Assembly (NCBI GenBank): GCA_013289765.1
Contig: JABCZI010000002.1
Coordinates: forward strand, 62,001-126,000
DNA from: Acidobacteriota bacterium
Lineage (GTDB): Bacteria > Acidobacteriota > Terriglobia > Terriglobales > Acidobacteriaceae
Length of the DNA stretch: 64,000 nucleotides
Direction: 5' to 3'
In this document: positions 16,965-25,447 of the stretch, piece by piece
Layout: each line of letters opens with the position of its first letter
Numbering within the stretch: the stretch's first letter is position 1
Position numbers and translations under genes: made by a program
Notes under the pieces: model-generated
Told to the model about the DNA's origin: nothing
Database searches by the model: none
The model's input: only the letters and a program-made list of their open reading frames with translations

Positions 16965-19900
16965 ATGCTAAAAAGGGCGCTGCTCGTCGTCGTTTTCTGT
17001 TCCTTCGTGTTCTCGCTCTGTCCGTTCCTGGTCGCTCAGGCAACTAGCAGCTTTTCAGGAACGGTCTCCGACAAGGCTGGTGCGGTGGTTCCGGGCGCGA
17101 GTGTGCGGGCAACCTCGCGAGAAACGGGCGCGACGCGCGAAACCAAGACCGACGATTCTGGCCACTACCTGATTCCGCTGCTGCCCGTTTCTTACTACAC
17201 ACTGCGGGTTGAGTCGCAGGGCTTCCAGACGACGGAACAGAAAGATATTCGGCTGCAAGTGGACGAACATCGTGAAATCGATTTTGCCCTCAATCCTGCC
17301 TCGGTTTCGAGCTCGGTCGAAGTTAGCGCGACTGAAGTAGCGGTGGAGACTTCGAATCCTTCCCTGGGACAAGTAATTACCTCCGAGCAGGTCGCCGATT
17401 TACCACTGAATGGACGCAATTTTGTGCAACTCGCTACGCTGACGCCTGGCACGACATCCTCAACGAGCCCCGTCAGCTTCTTCACCAGCGCTGCCAGCAG
17501 CGAGGCTGCCACGCGGGGATCGTTCTCGCTTTCATCGGGCGGTTCGCGCGAACAGGAAACCGACTGGCTGCTCGATGGCAACGACAACAATCAATTGGAT
17601 GAGGGCGGGATTGCAATTTTCTCGTCCATCGACGACATACAAGAATTCAAAGTTCTAACCTACAACTACTCGGCCGAATACGGCGAGCGCTCCGGGCCCA
17701 CAGTATTGGTGACCACGAAATCGGGAGCGAACCAGTTTCACGGTTCGTTGTTTGAGTTTTTCCGCAACACTGCTCTCGATGCAAAAACTTTCGATTTTGG
17801 GGTCTCGTCTCCCAAGCAGCAATTCAAGCTGAACCAGTTCGGCGGTTCGCTGGGCGGGCCGATTCAAAAAGACAAGACGTTCTTTTTTCTCGACTACCAG
17901 GCCAAAATGCAGCGCAAAGGAGTAACTTTCACTGGGTTTGTTCCGACTGCTGGCATGACCACGCCGGACGCAAGTGGCAACTACGATTTCACTAACGTCC
18001 CGACGGGCGTGCAACTCACGAACCCGTACGCGACGGGAGCGTCCAAGAATTTCCAGTGTTCCAGCGGCACAACGCCTGAGCCGGTCAATCCAGATGGAAG
18101 CCAGCCGGCTGGCATCCCTTGCAATATCATTCCAGCGGCCCTGATCAATCCCATCGGGGCGAAGGTGATTCAACTTTATCCCACGCCTAATGCGACAGCG
18201 ACAGGCTTCAACTACGTCAATGCACCGGTGAGAAAGCTCAACGAAGGAACTTGGGACGTCCGCCTCGATCACAATTTCTCCAGCAAGGATTCCGCGTTTG
18301 CGCGTTTTAGCTACGATCAGGCGACGAACTTCGTTCCCGGCGGCTCGCCGACGTGGTCGGAACAGAACGCCTTCGGCAGCAACCAGCACATCGAAAACCA
18401 TGGGCGCAATTTAGCGCTCTCGGAGACGCACGTCTTTTCCGCGAACATGGTGAATCAGCTCAATGTTGGCTATAACCGGATTTTCAATCACATCCTTTCC
18501 TTTGGCACCGGCACGTGCGAGGCCGCGTTGCTCGGCATTCCCGGCGCAGATCTGGCCAGCAAGTGCAATGGCATAACCGGCTATCCGGCGAGCCTGAACC
18601 AGTCGCCGCAGGAATGCGAAAGTTGCGGCCTGACTTCGTTCGATATGACCGCCTATTTTTCTTTGGGTGATCGCGGATATGCGCCGTACCAGGGCGGAAC
18701 TAACGTCTACTCCGTTTCCGATACGATGGACGTGATTCATGGAAAACACAACATCCGCTTCGGAGCCGTGTTTCGCGCCGAGGAGATGAATGTAAGAAAC
18801 AACGCATTTCAGGACGGGTTTATCGTCAATGTCGGCTCTGCGACCGGCGACAACATGGGCGACCTGCTTTTGGGCAGCCTGGGAGTTTTTGCCGCCCACG
18901 ACCAAACATTTCTGGGGGCTACCACCGGCCGACGCTGGAAACTGTTTCGCCCCTTTGTCCAAGACGACTGGCGCATAACCAACAACTTAACCCTCAACCT
19001 TGGATTCGCCTGGGCTTTGGCGACGCCGGTAACTGAAGAGCAGAACCGGCAGGCGAACTTCGATGTTGCGACTCTCAAGTGGTATGTCCCGAAAGGCAGT
19101 CCCGCATTAGCAGGCTGCACGGTCTGCGTCGCTACCGACGGGCGGGTAGGAATTCAATTCGATAAGAAGGCTCTCGAACCGCGCATTGGATTCGCATGGA
19201 AGCCAATGGGCAGTGACAAAACCGCGGTGCGTGGCGGCTACGGCATCATCCATGATTCCGCGTGGAACCAGGGCGGACAAGGATTGTGGCAGAACCCGCC
19301 GTACTACGCGGAAGTGGATCCCTTCCCCACGGGCGTTTGCACTCCATTCGGCAGCACTGGCTGCGGCCTCTCTAACGGTTTCCTTCTCCCGGCTGGAACT
19401 CCTTCTACCACGCCTGTAACGGGCGGTGCCGTTTACAGTTCTCCAGTAAGCCCACAAGCATATACGGGCACGATTCAATCCGAGAATCGCAACTTCAAAC
19501 AGGGAATCATTCAGCAATTCAATCTGAATGTTGAGCGCCAACTGCCAGGGAACGTAGTACTGACGGTGGGCTACGGTGGCTCACGCAGCGCCCATATTCT
19601 GGTAAGCCAACTGAACGAAAATATCTCATCTCCCAGTGCATGTGGGGTGGTTCCCGGCTACACAGTGGGCTGCGGCTTCCCATCGTTCCCCTACGCGTTC
19701 CCCTTTCAGTCCGTCGACACCAACAACAGCATCGGCACCGCTCGTTATGATTCTCTTCAGGTAAAAGCTGAAACCAAGAGCACGCGGCACGGGCTCTATG
19801 CCTTGATCGGTTACACGTATTCGCGCAATTTCGATTCTGGTCTGACCGATGGCCTGGGCACAAATCCCGGCGCGCTCTATTACCCGCTGCCCGGAACTGC

Positions 19901-20552
19901 GAAGCTGGATTGGGGTTTGTCGCAATTGAATCTCAACAACAGCTTTACCGCGAGCGTGCTCTACAATCTGCCGTTTGGAAAGGGCAAGCGTTACGGCAGC
20001 GACTGGAGCGGAGCTACCAACGCCCTCCTGGGAAATTGGCAACTCACGGTGATCGAGAGAGCAACCTCGGGCTTCCCGCTGTTTGTGGTCGATAGCGGCG
20101 ACGGGTCAGGAGTATTCTTCTCGTATAATGGCAACACCCTTCAGCGCCCCAATGAAGTGGGCGACCCGAATAAGGCGGGACCGGTGGCCGGCAATCCGAC
20201 TTGTAGTGCGCCGTCCAGTGTGCACACACTTCAGAATTGGTTCAATCCCTGCGCCTTCATGAAAGCGCCGACTGGCGAACTTGGCACTGCCCCGCGCGCC
20301 CCCGTATATGGCCCGCGTTTTGTAAACACTGATTTCTCGGTGATCAAGGATTTTCCCTTGGCCTTCCGCGAAGCCATGAACCTGCAATTCCGGGCAGAAT
20401 TCTTCAACCTGTTCAACCATCCGCAGTTCTTCCTTCAAGGATTCGCTGGCACGGGAGAGCAGGACATCAACACTCCTTCCAGTTTCGGCGTTGTGAATAA
20501 CACCGTAAACAACGCGCGATTAGTGCAGTTTGCATTGAGGCTAAATTTCTAA
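16965..20552 (+). CDS. TonB-dependent receptor, Oar-like, with carboxypeptidase-regulatory domain
   Basis: 1195 residues. Order: signal peptide (about 1-30), carboxypeptidase regulatory-like Ig fold (FSGTVSDKAGAVVPGASV... to about 110), plug (LPLNGRNFVQLATLTPG, ALDAKTF), then a long beta-barrel ending in ...ALRLNF with the C-terminal Phe expected for BAM assembly. Family members import large or scarce nutrients through the outer membrane with TonB energy. The ATG at 16965 follows AAAAGGGGA; a GTG at 16938 is also in frame. Its position between ribokinase and a secreted hydrolase suggests it imports nucleosides, oligonucleotides or a related ligand, but Oar-like receptors are numerous in this phylum and the ligand cannot be read. 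Confidence 0.92.
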   Translation: MLKRALLVVVFCSFVFSLCPFLVAQATSSFSGTVSDKAGAVVPGASVRATSRETGATRETKTDDSGHYLIPLLPVSYYTLRVESQGFQTTEQKDIRLQVDEHREIDFALNPASVSSSVEVSATEVAVETSNPSLGQVITSEQVADLPLNGRNFVQLATLTPGTTSSTSPVSFFTSAASSEAATRGSFSLSSGGSREQETDWLLDGNDNNQLDEGGIAIFSSIDDIQEFKVLTYNYSAEYGERSGPTVLVTTKSGANQFHGSLFEFFRNTALDAKTFDFGVSSPKQQFKLNQFGGSLGGPIQKDKTFFFLDYQAKMQRKGVTFTGFVPTAGMTTPDASGNYDFTNVPTGVQLTNPYATGASKNFQCSSGTTPEPVNPDGSQPAGIPCNIIPAALINPIGAKVIQLYPTPNATATGFNYVNAPVRKLNEGTWDVRLDHNFSSKDSAFARFSYDQATNFVPGGSPTWSEQNAFGSNQHIENHGRNLALSETHVFSANMVNQLNVGYNRIFNHILSFGTGTCEAALLGIPGADLASKCNGITGYPASLNQSPQECESCGLTSFDMTAYFSLGDRGYAPYQGGTNVYSVSDTMDVIHGKHNIRFGAVFRAEEMNVRNNAFQDGFIVNVGSATGDNMGDLLLGSLGVFAAHDQTFLGATTGRRWKLFRPFVQDDWRITNNLTLNLGFAWALATPVTEEQNRQANFDVATLKWYVPKGSPALAGCTVCVATDGRVGIQFDKKALEPRIGFAWKPMGSDKTAVRGGYGIIHDSAWNQGGQGLWQNPPYYAEVDPFPTGVCTPFGSTGCGLSNGFLLPAGTPSTTPVTGGAVYSSPVSPQAYTGTIQSENRNFKQGIIQQFNLNVERQLPGNVVLTVGYGGSRSAHILVSQLNENISSPSACGVVPGYTVGCGFPSFPYAFPFQSVDTNNSIGTARYDSLQVKAETKSTRHGLYALIGYTYSRNFDSGLTDGLGTNPGALYYPLPGTAKLDWGLSQLNLNNSFTASVLYNLPFGKGKRYGSDWSGATNALLGNWQLTVIERATSGFPLFVVDSGDGSGVFFSYNGNTLQRPNEVGDPNKAGPVAGNPTCSAPSSVHTLQNWFNPCAFMKAPTGELGTAPRAPVYGPRFVNTDFSVIKDFPLAFREAMNLQFRAEFFNLFNHPQFFLQGFAGTGEQDINTPSSFGVVNNTVNNARLVQFALRLNF

Positions 20553-20639
20553 GACGGGCGCAATCGAATGGTTAAGCTTGGGCAGACTGGTTCGACCCAG
20601 TCTGCCCTTAATTATTTAATTGAAATTGCAGGAGAAATG

Positions 20640-21722
20640 ATGAATCGATACGCGCGAGAATATATCTTTCTGGTCATTATTTTGTTAGGGCATTCTTTCG
20701 CATCTGCTCAACCGCGCCGCAAAGTCATCATCAATGAAGATTGCTCCGGCCCCGGCGGCAGCAACATGCAGACCCTTCTGGTGATGATCCAGTCTCCCGA
20801 AGTGGAAGTGCTTGGGATTACCGTGGTCAGCGGCGACCAGTGGCGCGACGAGGAGGTCGCGCACACGCTTCGCCTGCTTGAGATCATCGGCCGTACCGAC
20901 ATTCCCGTAGTGCCGGGAGCGGTGTTCCCGTTGGTGCGCCGCCGCGAAGAAACTCAGCTATGGCAAGAGCGTTATGGGAAGGTCGCCTACGCGGGCGCAT
21001 GGGACGACCGCTGGTGGCACGAGCCTTTTGTCGTCCCCGAATTGCCCGAGGGTCAGCCGAAGACCAAACCCTCAGAAGAAGATGCCGCGCACTTTCTGAT
21101 TCGGATGGTGCACAAGTTTCCGCACGAAGTCACGATCTACGAGGGTGGGCCTATGACTAATCTTGCGCTCGCGATCTCCATCGACCCTCAGTTTACAGAA
21201 CTGGCGGAGGAACTGATCTTCATGGGGGGAAGCCTGAGCCCGCAGACCGATGAGCCCGAGTTTGTGAACACTCCGCGTCATGAGTTCAATTTCTGGTTCG
21301 ATCCCGAAGCGGCGCAGGTTGTATTGCGCGCGCCATGGAAAAAGATCGTTTGCACTCCGAGCGATATTTCCGTCAAGACGCACGTCACGCCCGCGATGAT
21401 GAAGCAAATTGAAACAAGCCACACCGCGTTGGCTGGCTACGTCGTCCGCTTTGCCATGTTCAATCCGGGAGCCGATATTATGTGGGACGAACTCGCGGCC
21501 GCCGCGTGGATCGATCCGAGCCTGATCACCAAGCGTAAGACTCTCTACATGGACGTCGATCTCGACCACGGAGCAGGCTATGGTAATACCCTGACCTGGA
21601 CCGAAAAAGACAAGCCGAAGCTGGCTCTGCAACCAGTCGAGATCCAAGTCGATTTGGACTTAGAAAGATTTTATAAGATGTTCATCGGCTCGATGAGCGC
21701 TCCGACACCGCCTGCTCACTGA
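20640..21722 (+). CDS. Secreted divergent nucleoside hydrolase-like protein with rebuilt calcium loop
   Basis: 360 residues from the ATG at 20640 (GGAG five bases upstream); signal peptide about 1-23. The fold signatures GGPMTNLALAISIDP, HEFNFWFDPEAA and MWDELAAAAWIDP match nucleoside hydrolases, including the sugar-binding Glu-x-Asn and the last calcium ligand Asp. The N-terminal DxDxxxDD loop is replaced by INEDCSGPGGSN: only Asp34 remains and both of the paired Asp are lost. A close paralogue lies at 25448. It follows the TonB receptor by 87 nt. It may be a hydrolase with altered metal site, or a sugar/nucleoside-binding protein. Function beyond the fold is not established. Confidence 0.82.
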   Translation: MNRYAREYIFLVIILLGHSFASAQPRRKVIINEDCSGPGGSNMQTLLVMIQSPEVEVLGITVVSGDQWRDEEVAHTLRLLEIIGRTDIPVVPGAVFPLVRRREETQLWQERYGKVAYAGAWDDRWWHEPFVVPELPEGQPKTKPSEEDAAHFLIRMVHKFPHEVTIYEGGPMTNLALAISIDPQFTELAEELIFMGGSLSPQTDEPEFVNTPRHEFNFWFDPEAAQVVLRAPWKKIVCTPSDISVKTHVTPAMMKQIETSHTALAGYVVRFAMFNPGADIMWDELAAAAWIDPSLITKRKTLYMDVDLDHGAGYGNTLTWTEKDKPKLALQPVEIQVDLDLERFYKMFIGSMSAPTPPAH

Positions 21723-21746
21723 CTGATCAAACGGGGATCTTAGCCG

Positions 21747-23408
21747 TCAATGCGGCTTTGTGTCGGTTGCCGGTTCCCGCAACTCATATACAAACTGCTG
21801 CACCTCGTGCCGCTGCCCTTCAATTTTCGCCGCTTTCTCTTTTGATATTTGCTCGTAGCGCTGCAACTCTGCTTGAGCTTTCGAGGTTTCTCCTCCCTGG
21901 CGGTAGGCCTGGGCGAGACGATAATGTGCCTCTTCCATGTCGGGAGTAGCTTTGATTGCATTTTGATAAGCTGCAACGGAGTTCGCCAGATCACTTCTCT
22001 CCGAATAGAGAATTCCGAGTTGCAGGTAAGCGGCCCCGAAGGCCGGATCAAGGTGAATGGCCTTTTCAAGCAAGGGCTTTACCTGCGCAAAATTATCGGC
22101 ATCGGCGGGCGATTTGCGCCCCTTCCAGACACTGACTGCGTAGTAGTAATTGGCCATCGCATTCTCAGGCTGAAGCCTGGCAAATCGCTGCAGTCGTTCC
22201 GTAATCGCCGCAGAAGGTGTACTCTCGACGGCTTGTACTTTTCCCAGGAACAAATAGGGATTCGAGTCGCCAGGATTCAGATCTGACGCTTCGCAGAGGC
22301 GCTGTACTGCATTTTCGTAAGATCCAAGCGCATACCATGAGGCGCCCAGTCCCGCCAGGATTCGGGAGGAGCGCGGGAACAACCGATTGCCTTTTGTGAA
22401 AACTTCCACGGCAGGTTCCGCAGCGTGGTGCAGCAGCAGTTCAGCGCCCCAGTCGAACAGATAGGCTTCGCTTGGATTCAATTCGGCTGCACGCTGATAA
22501 TCCCGGACCGCGTCCAGCGGCCGGTTCAGCTTCTCACAGACCTCCGCCAGCAAGTGATGCGGCTCCGCCCTTTTCTGGCCAGTTTTATCCAGAGAATTCA
22601 ATACAGCGAGAATGTCAGCGCGCGCTTGCTGGTAGTCACCTGTATCGGCGCGTGCGAGCGCCAGTTCGTAGCCATCGTCATAGTCATTGGGTTTAAGTTG
22701 CGATGCCCGTTCAAGGTAGACGAGGGCTTCATCCGCTTTTCCTCGATCGACCAACAATTTCCCCAGTTGAAAATTTGCGACGAAATCCTCCGGTTGCTGC
22801 TCAACTGCGACGCGCAGTTGTTTTTCAACCGCAGCATTTCTTGACTCAGGACGCGCGTCAGCAGATGCCGGCGGGGTCAGCGAGGCTGTGGCCTTGGCCA
22901 GTGCCTCACGATTTCTGACGATCGTATCGGACCCATGGCCGCCTAAATTTGTAGTGTCCGTCACTCCCGCGACCGTGAAGTGCGGCTCGTCGAAGAACGC
23001 AGGACGCTTTTCCGAATCCTTCTCCGGTTCCGATGACTTTTCCGATACAAGTGTAAGGTTGATCGTTTTGGATTCGCTTTGTGCGAGAGTGAATGGATCT
23101 GCAGTCGCGTTGGCGTAGCCAACCTTTTCCACGCGTAGAAGATAGTTGCCCCGACGCATCGATGAAAAGCGATAAGCGCCGCCCGGATCCGTAATTATCG
23201 TAAGCGTTTCCGCTCCCTTGGTCTTGAGGCTAACCTTGGCGTCACCAACGGGGTGTCCGCCGGAATCTCGAACAATCCCTTGCACCGTCGCGTCTTGCGC
23301 TGAGGCGGTAAGTGCTTGTCCTTGCAATTCCAGTGAACTAAGGACGCACACCAACGCCAGAGACCAAGGCGCAAGACGAGAATAATTTGCCATGAGAACG
23401 CGACCCAT
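21747..23408 (-). CDS. Secreted TPR protein with carboxypeptidase-regulatory domain
   Basis: 553 residues: signal peptide (about 6-36; the ATG at 23393 is an alternative start), a carboxypeptidase regulatory-like Ig fold (VQGIVRDSGGHPVGDAKVSL... to about 125), a linker, then tandem TPRs from about residue 195 (FQLGKLLVDRGKADEALVYLERA) to the end. No catalytic motif. It is probably a periplasmic scaffold. It is convergent with the divergent nucleoside hydrolase upstream and carries the same Ig-type module as the TonB receptor, but no direct link to nucleoside use is shown. Confidence 0.8.
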   Translation of the reverse strand: MGRVLMANYSRLAPWSLALVCVLSSLELQGQALTASAQDATVQGIVRDSGGHPVGDAKVSLKTKGAETLTIITDPGGAYRFSSMRRGNYLLRVEKVGYANATADPFTLAQSESKTINLTLVSEKSSEPEKDSEKRPAFFDEPHFTVAGVTDTTNLGGHGSDTIVRNREALAKATASLTPPASADARPESRNAAVEKQLRVAVEQQPEDFVANFQLGKLLVDRGKADEALVYLERASQLKPNDYDDGYELALARADTGDYQQARADILAVLNSLDKTGQKRAEPHHLLAEVCEKLNRPLDAVRDYQRAAELNPSEAYLFDWGAELLLHHAAEPAVEVFTKGNRLFPRSSRILAGLGASWYALGSYENAVQRLCEASDLNPGDSNPYLFLGKVQAVESTPSAAITERLQRFARLQPENAMANYYYAVSVWKGRKSPADADNFAQVKPLLEKAIHLDPAFGAAYLQLGILYSERSDLANSVAAYQNAIKATPDMEEAHYRLAQAYRQGGETSKAQAELQRYEQISKEKAAKIEGQRHEVQQFVYELREPATDTKPH

Positions 23409-23518
23409 AAAACGAGCTTAAATCGCGGGAGTCAATCAGGCCAGCCCTGCCCGTTGGTTCGCAATTTTAGCCGTTCGAATCTCTCCACGCAATCGCGCCC
23501 TCTTGCGACAAGAATTCC

Positions 23519-24055
23519 TTAGCGTCCGCGCCGCGCAGGTGTCGCCTGACGGCATAGCAAGTCAACGTAAGCTTCCGCGACTATCTGTTCTTTTTCAATT
23601 CCAAATTCGGCAAGCAGTGCCGCGGCTATTTTTCCCCCTTCCAGGTCGGTCTGACCAGGCTCAAGCAGAACTTCGAGTTCCAGAAATTCGCCGAGCCCCT
23701 CAACCTGGTCGATGTGTATACGAGTCTGCCCCACAAGACAAAGCGTCCGCAATTTTCTGACTACACCGGTTCTGCCCAGAGTTGCTGTCAGTATGTCGAG
23801 CAGAATCGTGGGATCTGCCGTGCGAGCAATTAAGTAGGACGAGCGCCGCGCCTCAGCAAGGTCAGCTCTTTCATATCGGATCAACTCTCCCTGATCCGGT
23901 GCAAGTATTCGCAACTTCAGCCGTGCTCCATCACATTTAAAGAAAACATCTTCCTGAGAAAAAATCTTTGGCGCCGCGCGGCTGAGTCTAGCGGCCACTC
24001 TCTCCGCCGCAGCTCGGTTCCTCAAAACAGCTTTGATCTCGATGTTCGATGCCAT
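23519..24055 (-). CDS. CYTH-domain protein (class IV adenylate cyclase / triphosphatase-like)
   Basis: 178 residues from the second of two adjacent ATGs (24058 and 24055). The N-terminal NIEIKA matches the ExExK signature of CYTH proteins (first Glu replaced by Asn). KLRIL, ELIRYERAD, VRKLRTLC, RIHIDQVEGLGEFLELEVLLEPG follow in the family order and supply the basic and acidic tunnel residues. CYTH proteins act on triphosphorylated substrates such as ATP, thiamine triphosphate or tripolyphosphate. Which reaction applies is unknown. It is divergent from the Tat-exported nucleoside hydrolase. Confidence 0.8.
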   Translation of the reverse strand: MASNIEIKAVLRNRAAAERVAARLSRAAPKIFSQEDVFFKCDGARLKLRILAPDQGELIRYERADLAEARRSSYLIARTADPTILLDILTATLGRTGVVRKLRTLCLVGQTRIHIDQVEGLGEFLELEVLLEPGQTDLEGGKIAAALLAEFGIEKEQIVAEAYVDLLCRQATPARRGR

Positions 24056-24189
24056 CATATGCCCGACAAGATGATCTATCTGCCGTCCGATTGTTAATAG
24101 ACTTGAAAGTTCTACGCTCCATCCGTTACGTTCATCACGCAACTTTATCGCATTTCGCGCCTATGTCAGTGCGCAAGGACTATACATAA

Positions 24190-25371
24190 ATGAACTCACA
24201 TCAACGGCCTTCCATGACGCGCCGGCAGTTTGTAACTTCCTCCGCCGCTGCTTTAGCGGCGGGCGGCTTCATACGGAATGCTCACGCCTCTGACAAGATT
24301 TCCCCTGCTCTCCAACAAACTGCCCGTGGTCCATTTCGAGTAATCATTGACACTGATCCTGGGGTCGACGACGCGCTCGCATTACTGCTCGCCATGCGAT
24401 CGCCAGAGTTGAAAATTGAGGCGATCACGCCAGTCGCGGGGAATGTGCCCTTGGAATGGACCTTACCCAACGCCTTACGCATGGTTGAGATCGCCGGGCG
24501 GACCGATATTCCGGTCGCCGCCGGCGCCAAGTCTCCGTTACTGCGCCGCCTGGTGACAGCCACATACGCGCATGGAGAGAACGGCTTGGGCGGCGCCGTA
24601 TTCCCCGAACCGAAAACCAAGCCAGTCAACCAACCTGCTGCTGAGATGATTCGCCAGATTGTCAGAAAGTTTCCCGGCGAAGTTACCCTCCTTCCCATTG
24701 GACCGCTCACGAATATTGCAACCGCGTTGAACTTGGACTCCGAACTTGCAGGTTTGATTCGAGGCGTCGTGATGATGGGTGGATCTCTCTCTGGAGGAAA
24801 CATTACACCTGCGGCAGAATTCAATATCTACGTGGACCCAGAGGCGGCGAGAATTGTCTTTCAATCGGGAATTCCGATCACCATGGTAGGGCTTGATGTC
24901 ACGCGCAAAACATCTTTGACCGAAGACCATCTTCGCGAACTGCAAGCCGGACAGAATCCCGTAAGCCAGGCTGCGGCAACCATCGCTCGCAATGCGATCC
25001 AGCATAATCGCGAACGTGGTTTTGTAGTTGGTCCGAATATGCACGACTCGCTGGCGATCGCCGGTTTTATCGACCCATCGCTCCTAATGTTGAAGGAATA
25101 CTATGTCGATGTGGAAACTACCGGTGAACTGACGGCAGGCGAGACCCTCGGCTACAGCCCAAGTGCCGGCGATTTGCAGCGGCGCCCTGGAACGGAGAAG
25201 GACACCTCAGCTATGAACATGTCAATCCGCGGCTCGGCGCCAACTCTTGCCGGCACTCGAACGTCTCCGGTAGTCCGCGACAAATTTATCCCCAATGCGA
25301 AAGTGGCGGTGGATGTGGATTCCGCGAGATTTTTCAATCTCCTGATCGGCCGCTTGTCAGGAAAGCAGTGA
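24190..25371 (+). CDS. Tat-exported nucleoside hydrolase
   Basis: 393 residues. The N-terminus carries a twin-arginine signal (TRRQFVTSSAAALAAGG, Arg11-Arg12), so the folded enzyme is expected in the periplasm. The calcium loop IIDTDPGVDDA (Asp54, 56, 60, 61), IGPLTNIAT, AAEFNIYVDPEAA and MHDSLAIAGF are all intact, the last keeping the His seen in classic inosine-uridine hydrolases. About 40 residues (roughly 318-360) form a low-complexity insertion before the last helix. Together with the Sec-exported enzyme at 7604 it gives two periplasmic hydrolases by two export routes. Confidence 0.93.
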   Translation: MNSHQRPSMTRRQFVTSSAAALAAGGFIRNAHASDKISPALQQTARGPFRVIIDTDPGVDDALALLLAMRSPELKIEAITPVAGNVPLEWTLPNALRMVEIAGRTDIPVAAGAKSPLLRRLVTATYAHGENGLGGAVFPEPKTKPVNQPAAEMIRQIVRKFPGEVTLLPIGPLTNIATALNLDSELAGLIRGVVMMGGSLSGGNITPAAEFNIYVDPEAARIVFQSGIPITMVGLDVTRKTSLTEDHLRELQAGQNPVSQAAATIARNAIQHNRERGFVVGPNMHDSLAIAGFIDPSLLMLKEYYVDVETTGELTAGETLGYSPSAGDLQRRPGTEKDTSAMNMSIRGSAPTLAGTRTSPVVRDKFIPNAKVAVDVDSARFFNLLIGRLSGKQ

Positions 25372-25447
25372 ACTGGCCTGTGCATCACGAACTTCCGATC
25401 TTCCAAGACTTCCAAGACTTTTTCCAAGGCTAAGGATAACGATAACG

